A stretch of DNA of 18,620 bases, taken from JBFHNV01 sp965365655 (GTDB lineage Bacteria; Pseudomonadota; Gammaproteobacteria; HK1). The stretch covers positions 1-18,620 of the forward strand of contig CBDUCN010000067.1 in assembly GCA_965365655.1 (NCBI GenBank), read 5' to 3'. Positions 14,709 to 18,620 of this stretch are shown here, in pieces. The translations under genes and the position numbers were made by a program. Positions within the stretch are counted from its first letter, which is position 1; every line of letters begins with the position of its first letter. The notes under the pieces are model-generated. The model saw only the letters and a list, made by a program, of their open reading frames with translations. It was not told where the DNA came from and ran no database searches.

Positions 14709-16000
14709 GCAGGACCACCATCAAGGACATTGCGGCACGCGAGGTGCTGGACTCCCGGGGCAATCCGACCGTGGAAGCGGACGTTCTGCTGCACAGCGGC
14801 GCCGTCGGGCGCGGCATCGCGCCGTCCGGTGCGTCGACCGGCGCGCGCGAGGCGCTCGAGCTTCGCGACGGCAACCCCGCGCGCTACATGGGCAAGGGCG
14901 TCAAGAAGGCCGTCATGAACGTGCAGGGCGAGATCCGCAGCGCGCTCGTGGGCATGGACGCGAAGGACCAGCGCGCCGTCGACCAGGCGATGATCGACCT
15001 CGACGGCACCGACAACAAGGGCCGTCTCGGCGCGAACGCGATGCTCGCGGTGTCGCTTGGCGTCGCCCGCGCGGCGGCGCGCGCCGGCGCGAAGTCGCTC
15101 TACGAGCACATCGGCGGCAGCGGGCCGTTTCGCATGCCGGTGCCGATGATGAACATCATCAACGGCGGCGCCCACGCCGACAACAGCGTGGACCTGCAGG
15201 AGTTCATGATCGTGCCCTCCGGCGCGGGCAGCGTGCGCGAGGCGGTGCGCGCCGGCGCCGAGATCTTCCACCACCTGAAGCAGGTGCTCTCCGCGCGCGG
15301 CATGAGCACGGCGGTGGGCGACGAGGGGGGATTCGCGCCGGACCTGCGGTCCAACGAGGAGGCCATCGAGGTGATCCTCGAGGCGATCGACAAGGCGGGC
15401 TACCACGCCGGGCGCGACGTGCACCTGGCGCTGGACGTCGCGAGCTCCGAGTTCTACCGCGACGGGCGCTACGAGCTGGCGTCGGAGAAGCGCAGCCTGA
15501 GCGCCGCGGAGCTCGCCGACATGCTGTCGGACTGGGCGACGCGCTTCCCGATCGTGTCCATCGAGGACGGCATGGCAGAGGACGACTGGGACGGCTGGGC
15601 GCTGCTCACGCGCAAGCTCGGCAACCGCTGCCAGCTGGTGGGCGACGACCTGTTCGTCACCAACCCGGCGATCATCGCCGACGGCATCGAGCGGCGCGTC
15701 GCGAACGCGGTGCTGATCAAGCTCAACCAGATCGGCACGCTGAGCGAGACGCTGGACGCGATCGATCTGTGCCGCAAGGCGGAGTACGCGGCGGTGATCT
15801 CGCACAGATCCGGCGAGACCGAGGACACCACGATCGCCGACCTCGCGGTCGCGACCAGCGCGGGGCAGATCAAGACCGGCTCGCTGTCGCGCTCCGATCG
15901 CACCGCGAAGTACAACCGGCTGATCCGGATCGAGGAGCGGCTGAGCGCCGCGGGCGGGTGCCGCTACCCGGGTCTCTCGGCCTTCGCCGGGGTGTCATAG
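14705..16000 (+). CDS. eno: enolase
   Basis: 431 aa, the normal bacterial length. Interconverts 2-phosphoglycerate and phosphoenolpyruvate in glycolysis; in many bacteria it is also part of the RNA degradosome. Visible signatures: AREVLDSRGNPTVEADV (11-27), SGASTGAREALELRDG (41-56), GDEGGFAPDL with the acid Glu207, magnesium ligands Asp244, Glu287 (SIEDGMAEDDWDGW) and Asp314, and the catalytic base Lys339 in LIKLNQIGTL. SHRSGETEDTTIADLAVAT is the family signature near the C-terminus. The ATG overlaps the kdsA stop as ATGA, so translation is probably coupled; its product PEP is a KdsA substrate. Confidence 0.98.
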   Translation: MSRTTIKDIAAREVLDSRGNPTVEADVLLHSGAVGRGIAPSGASTGAREALELRDGNPARYMGKGVKKAVMNVQGEIRSALVGMDAKDQRAVDQAMIDLDGTDNKGRLGANAMLAVSLGVARAAARAGAKSLYEHIGGSGPFRMPVPMMNIINGGAHADNSVDLQEFMIVPSGAGSVREAVRAGAEIFHHLKQVLSARGMSTAVGDEGGFAPDLRSNEEAIEVILEAIDKAGYHAGRDVHLALDVASSEFYRDGRYELASEKRSLSAAELADMLSDWATRFPIVSIEDGMAEDDWDGWALLTRKLGNRCQLVGDDLFVTNPAIIADGIERRVANAVLIKLNQIGTLSETLDAIDLCRKAEYAAVISHRSGETEDTTIADLAVATSAGQIKTGSLSRSDRTAKYNRLIRIEERLSAAGGCRYPGLSAFAGVS

Positions 16001-16003
16001 GTC

Positions 16004-16276
16004 ATGCGGACCCTGGTCACGGTGCTGACGCTGCTGGTTCTCGCCGTGCAGTACCGGATCTGGGTCGGCGAGGACAGCCTCGCGGACGTGTGGCGGCTCG
16101 AGGGGCGCGTGGCCGCGCAGACCGAGGAGAACGCGGCCCTCGCGGCGCGCAACGCCCGCCTCGCCGCCGACGTGCGCGACCTCAAGGACGGGCTGGCGGC
16201 GGTCGAGAGCCGTGCGCGCGAGGAGCTCGGCATGATCCACCGCGACGAGACCCTCTACCAGTTCAGTGGCCGCTGA
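16004..16276 (+). CDS. ftsB: cell division protein FtsB
   Basis: 90 aa, the usual small bitopic divisome protein that forms a complex with FtsL and FtsQ and helps activate septal peptidoglycan synthesis. Residues 3-19 form one membrane helix (TLVTVLTLLVLAVQYRI). Residues about 28-70 form a coiled coil rich in Leu and Glu. The C-terminal ARxELGMI..DETLYQF pattern is typical of FtsB. The start lies 3 nt after the eno stop, the position ftsB usually occupies in gammaproteobacteria (enolase-ftsB-ispD). The ribosome site is weak, which fits coupling to eno translation. Confidence 0.94.
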   Translation: MRTLVTVLTLLVLAVQYRIWVGEDSLADVWRLEGRVAAQTEENAALAARNARLAADVRDLKDGLAAVESRAREELGMIHRDETLYQFSGR

Positions 16277-16321
16277 GCGGCCGCGGGCCGCGGCTCGCCC
16301 GCGCCGCGTGCGCCGGCGCCG

Positions 16322-17017
16322 GTGAGCGAGCGGGTGTGGGCCGCGGTGCCGGCCGCCGGCGTCGGCCGGCGCTTCGGCGGCGACGTTCCGAAGCAGTACC
16401 TGGCGCTCGCCGGGCGTGCGGTTCTCGAGCACAGCGTCGAGCGGCTGCTCGCGTCGCCGGCGGTCAGCGGCGTCGCGGTCGCGGTCGGCGCGGACGACGC
16501 GCGTTTCGGCGCGCTCGCGATCGCGTCGCGCGTGCGCCGCGCGCCGGGCGGCGCGGAGCGCGCGGACAGCGTGCTGTGTGCGCTCGAGCGCCTCGCCGCG
16601 GACGCGGCCGACGACGACTGGGTGCTGGTGCACGACGCGGTGCGCCCGTGCCTGCACCCGGCCGATCTGGCGGCCCTGATCGAGCAGATCCGTGCGAGCG
16701 GCGAAGGGGGGCTGCTCGCGGTGCCGGTGCGCGACACGATGAAGCGCGTCGTCGGCGGCACGGTCACCGCGACGGTGCCCCGCGAGGGCCTGTGGCACGC
16801 GCTGACGCCGCAGATGTTCCGGCTCGGCGAGCTGCGTCGCGCGCTCGAAGCGGCGCGCGACGCCGGCGTCACGGTCACCGACGAGGCGCAGGCCATGGAG
16901 CGCGCCGGCCGGGCGGTGCGGGTCGTGCCCGGGCGCGCCGACAACATCAAGATCACCCGCCGCGAGGACCTTGCGCTCGCGGCGTGGTTCCTGGAGCACC
17001 TGGAGGCGACGGCGTGA
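16322..17017 (+). CDS. ispD: 2-C-methyl-D-erythritol 4-phosphate cytidylyltransferase
   Basis: 231 aa. Transfers CMP from CTP to methylerythritol phosphate in the non-mevalonate isoprenoid pathway. The N-terminal nucleotide-binding motif is VPAAGVGRRFGGDVPKQY (9-26). Further family segments are GGAERADSVLCALERL, VLVHDAVRPCLHPADLAAL, AVPVRDTMKRV, GLWHALTPQMFRLGELRRAL, TDEAQAMERAG and GRADNIKITRREDLALA. A GTG at 16322 is the start that matches the family length; no clear ribosome site is seen. The gap to ftsB is 45 nt and to ispF 34 nt. Its CTP requirement links it to pyrG in the same cluster. Confidence 0.96.
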   Translation: MSERVWAAVPAAGVGRRFGGDVPKQYLALAGRAVLEHSVERLLASPAVSGVAVAVGADDARFGALAIASRVRRAPGGAERADSVLCALERLAADAADDDWVLVHDAVRPCLHPADLAALIEQIRASGEGGLLAVPVRDTMKRVVGGTVTATVPREGLWHALTPQMFRLGELRRALEAARDAGVTVTDEAQAMERAGRAVRVVPGRADNIKITRREDLALAAWFLEHLEATA

Positions 17018-17051
17018 CGCCGCGCCGGACAGCCGCAGCGCAGGCGCAGCG

Positions 17052-17537
17052 ATGAGTGCGCTGCGCGTGGGACACGGCTTCGACGCCCACCGCTTCCGGG
17101 CCGGCGGGCGCCTGGTGCTGGGCGGCGTGCAGGTGCCCCACAGCCATGGCCTGGAGGCGCACTCGGACGGCGACGTGGTGCTGCACGCGCTGTGCGACGC
17201 GTTGCTCGGCGCGGCCGCGCTGGGCGACATCGGCACCCATTTCCCGGACGACGACGCGGCCTTCGCCGGCATCGACAGCGCGGTGCTGCTGGCGCGCGTG
17301 ATGGACGCGGTGCGCGGTCGCGGTCTCGAGCCGGTCAACGCGGACGTCACCGTGATCGCGCAGGCGCCGCGGCTCCGGCCCCACGTCGCGGCGATGCGCG
17401 CGTGCATCGCGGCGGGCCTCGGTGTCGGCGAGGACGCGGTCAACGTGAAGGCCACGACCACCGAGCGCATGGGCTGGGTCGGACGCGGCGAGGGCATCGC
17501 GACCCACGCGGTGGTGCTGCTGGAGCGCGTGCGCTGA
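17052..17537 (+). CDS. ispF: 2-C-methyl-D-erythritol 2,4-cyclodiphosphate synthase
   Basis: 161 aa, typical length. Forms the cyclic diphosphate two steps after IspD in the MEP pathway; active as a trimer. The zinc ligands are Asp11 and His13 in GHGFDAHRF and His45 in SDGDVVLHALCDALLG; GDIGTHFPDDD follows. NVKATTTERMGWVGRGEGI, the cytidine-binding segment, is near the C-terminus. The ATG at 17052 matches the family start. The stop TGA (17535-17537) overlaps a CTG that probably starts truD. Confidence 0.97.
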   Translation: MSALRVGHGFDAHRFRAGGRLVLGGVQVPHSHGLEAHSDGDVVLHALCDALLGAAALGDIGTHFPDDDAAFAGIDSAVLLARVMDAVRGRGLEPVNADVTVIAQAPRLRPHVAAMRACIAAGLGVGEDAVNVKATTTERMGWVGRGEGIATHAVVLLERVR

Positions 17538-18619
17538 GCGACGCGCCGGCGAGCGCGGACGCCGACGCGCTGACTCCGCCGCGGGCCGGCGGTGCGCCGC
17601 TCGGGCACGTGACGATCAAGGCCGCCCCGGAGCACTTCCAGGTCACCGAGATCCCGTCCCACGCGCCGGACGGCGACGGTGCGCACCTGTGGGTGGAGCT
17701 CGAGCGCACCGGCATGAACACGGAGTTCCTCGCGCGCCGGCTCGCGCGCGCCGCCGGCGTCGCGGTGCGGGACGTGGGCTACGCGGGGCTCAAGGACCGG
17801 CACGCGCTGACCCGGCAATGGTTCAGCGTCCCGGCCGCGCGCGGCGTCGCCCCGGCGCCGGACGGCATCGCGGACGCGCTGTGCGCCGACGGCGTGCGCG
17901 TGCTCGCGGCGGCGCCCAGCGCGCGCAAGCTGCGCCGCGGCGCGCTGGCCGGCAACCGCTTCCGGATCCGGGTCGCGGGCGCCACCGGCGGCGCCGAGGC
18001 CGTCGCGCAGCGACTCGCGTCGCTCGCGGCGCGGGGCGCGCCGAACTACTTCGGCCCGCAGCGCTTCGGACACGGCGCGGGAAACCTGGCGCACGCCCGC
18101 GCGCTGCTCGACGGCACGCGGCCGGTGCGCGACCGGCACCGCCGCGGGCTCTACCTGTCGGCGGTACGCGCGCTGCTGTTCAACCGGGTGCTGGCCGCGC
18201 GGGTCACGGACGGGAGCTGGTGCCGGCTGCTCGACGGCGAGGCGGTGTCGCTGGACGGCAGCAACAGCTTCTTCACCGCGTCGGAGGTGGACGCGGACCT
18301 CGAGGCGCGGCTCGCGCGCCTCGACGTGCATCCCAGCGGGCCGATGTGCGGCGCAGGGGAGAGCCCCGCGCGGGGATCGGCGCTGGCGCTGGAGCGCGCC
18401 GTGCTCGCGGCGGATGCGGCGCTGGTCGACGGGCTCGCGAAGGCCGGTCTGGAGCACGCGCGGCGCGCGCTGCGGGTCGCGGTGCGCGACGCGTCGGTGG
18501 ACGCGGACGGCGACGACGCGTGCTGGGTCTCGTTCACGCTGGCCGCCGGGGCCTACGCGACGGTGGTGCTGCGCGAGCTGTTCGAGGTGCGCGACGCGGC
18601 GGCGCCGCCGGCGGGCTGA
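17534..18619 (+). CDS. truD: tRNA pseudouridine(13) synthase TruD, probable CTG start
   Basis: 361 aa from CTG at 17534; the stop is at 18617-18619, one base before the window ends. Converts uridine 13 to pseudouridine in tRNA-Glu. The catalytic motif YAGLKDRHALTRQW carries Asp88; APNYFGPQRFGHGAGNLAHA and the C-terminal AGAYATVVLRELF are family hallmarks, with the TRUD insertion domain between. The start is unusual: the only standard in-frame codon near the N-terminus is GTG at 17609, which would cut off RAGGAPLGH, a segment that aligns with the Pseudomonas N-terminus as I remember it. CTG at 17534 has GGAG 8 nt upstream and overlaps the ispF stop as CTGA. CTG at 17570 is another option. The gene usually precedes surE. 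Confidence 0.93.
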   Translation: MSDAPASADADALTPPRAGGAPLGHVTIKAAPEHFQVTEIPSHAPDGDGAHLWVELERTGMNTEFLARRLARAAGVAVRDVGYAGLKDRHALTRQWFSVPAARGVAPAPDGIADALCADGVRVLAAAPSARKLRRGALAGNRFRIRVAGATGGAEAVAQRLASLAARGAPNYFGPQRFGHGAGNLAHARALLDGTRPVRDRHRRGLYLSAVRALLFNRVLAARVTDGSWCRLLDGEAVSLDGSNSFFTASEVDADLEARLARLDVHPSGPMCGAGESPARGSALALERAVLAADAALVDGLAKAGLEHARRALRVAVRDASVDADGDDACWVSFTLAAGAYATVVLRELFEVRDAAAPPAG

Positions 18620-18620
18620 C

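Noticed and set aside
15995..18457. 820-codon open frame on the minus strand across ftsB-ispD-ispF-truD
   Set aside because: Antisense to four clearly identified conserved genes; its composition is low-complexity Arg/Ala/His and no motif is visible.

Overview
The window is 18.6 kb of very GC-rich DNA (about 70% or more by eye) in which nearly every stretch is coding. The strongest lineage clue is the gene run pyrG-kdsA-eno-ftsB-ispD-ispF-truD, a layout typical of Gammaproteobacteria (surE, pcm, nlpD and rpoS often follow). DarP (YjgA), YajQ, TPMT and a DUF6231-like protein fit the same group. A high-GC gammaproteobacterium, perhaps from the Chromatiales/Ectothiorhodospiraceae area, is my inference; no rRNA is present to confirm it. 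I see no tRNA, rRNA, CRISPR array, insertion sequence or prophage gene.

Layout. Bases 49-3533 (+): a DMT/EamA permease, YajQ, a thiopurine-type S-methyltransferase, a possible 35-codon leader ORF, and a histone-deacetylase-family hydrolase. Bases 3582-4058 (-): a DUF6231-like protein. Bases 4059-5572: an island of two tandem, clearly duplicated Xre-type helix-turn-helix genes with unusually long leaders. The leaders hold a perfect 14-bp inverted repeat, shared 11-mers and an excellent sigma-54 promoter before the second gene; a strong intrinsic terminator closes the island. Bases 5629-7446 (+): a cobalamin-binding-domain radical SAM enzyme of unknown product. Bases 7582-10206 (-): aminopeptidase N, convergent with it. 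Bases 10348-12056 (+): darP and a lipoprotein with a CrtC/AttH-like lipocalin domain, overlapping by GTGA. Bases 12192-18619 (+): the housekeeping cluster for CTP synthesis, KDO-8-phosphate, enolase, divisome FtsB, two MEP-pathway isoprenoid enzymes and tRNA pseudouridine synthase.

How the genes work together. The last cluster joins envelope supply (CTP and KDO-8-P for CMP-KDO; IspD also uses CTP), isoprenoid precursors, glycolysis and division. Its genes are packed with overlaps or short gaps (kdsA starts directly after pyrG; eno overlaps kdsA by ATGA), so they are probably co-transcribed.

The most interesting points are: (1) the sigma-54-type promoter on a small Xre paralogue and the repeated leader elements of the pair; (2) evidence that truD starts at a CTG codon overlapping the ispF stop, with a similar arrangement possible for the deacetylase; (3) a KdsA that carries all four ligands of the metal-dependent class; (4) an orphan B12 radical SAM enzyme. 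No complete novel multi-gene system is evident; most of the window is ordinary chromosomal backbone.
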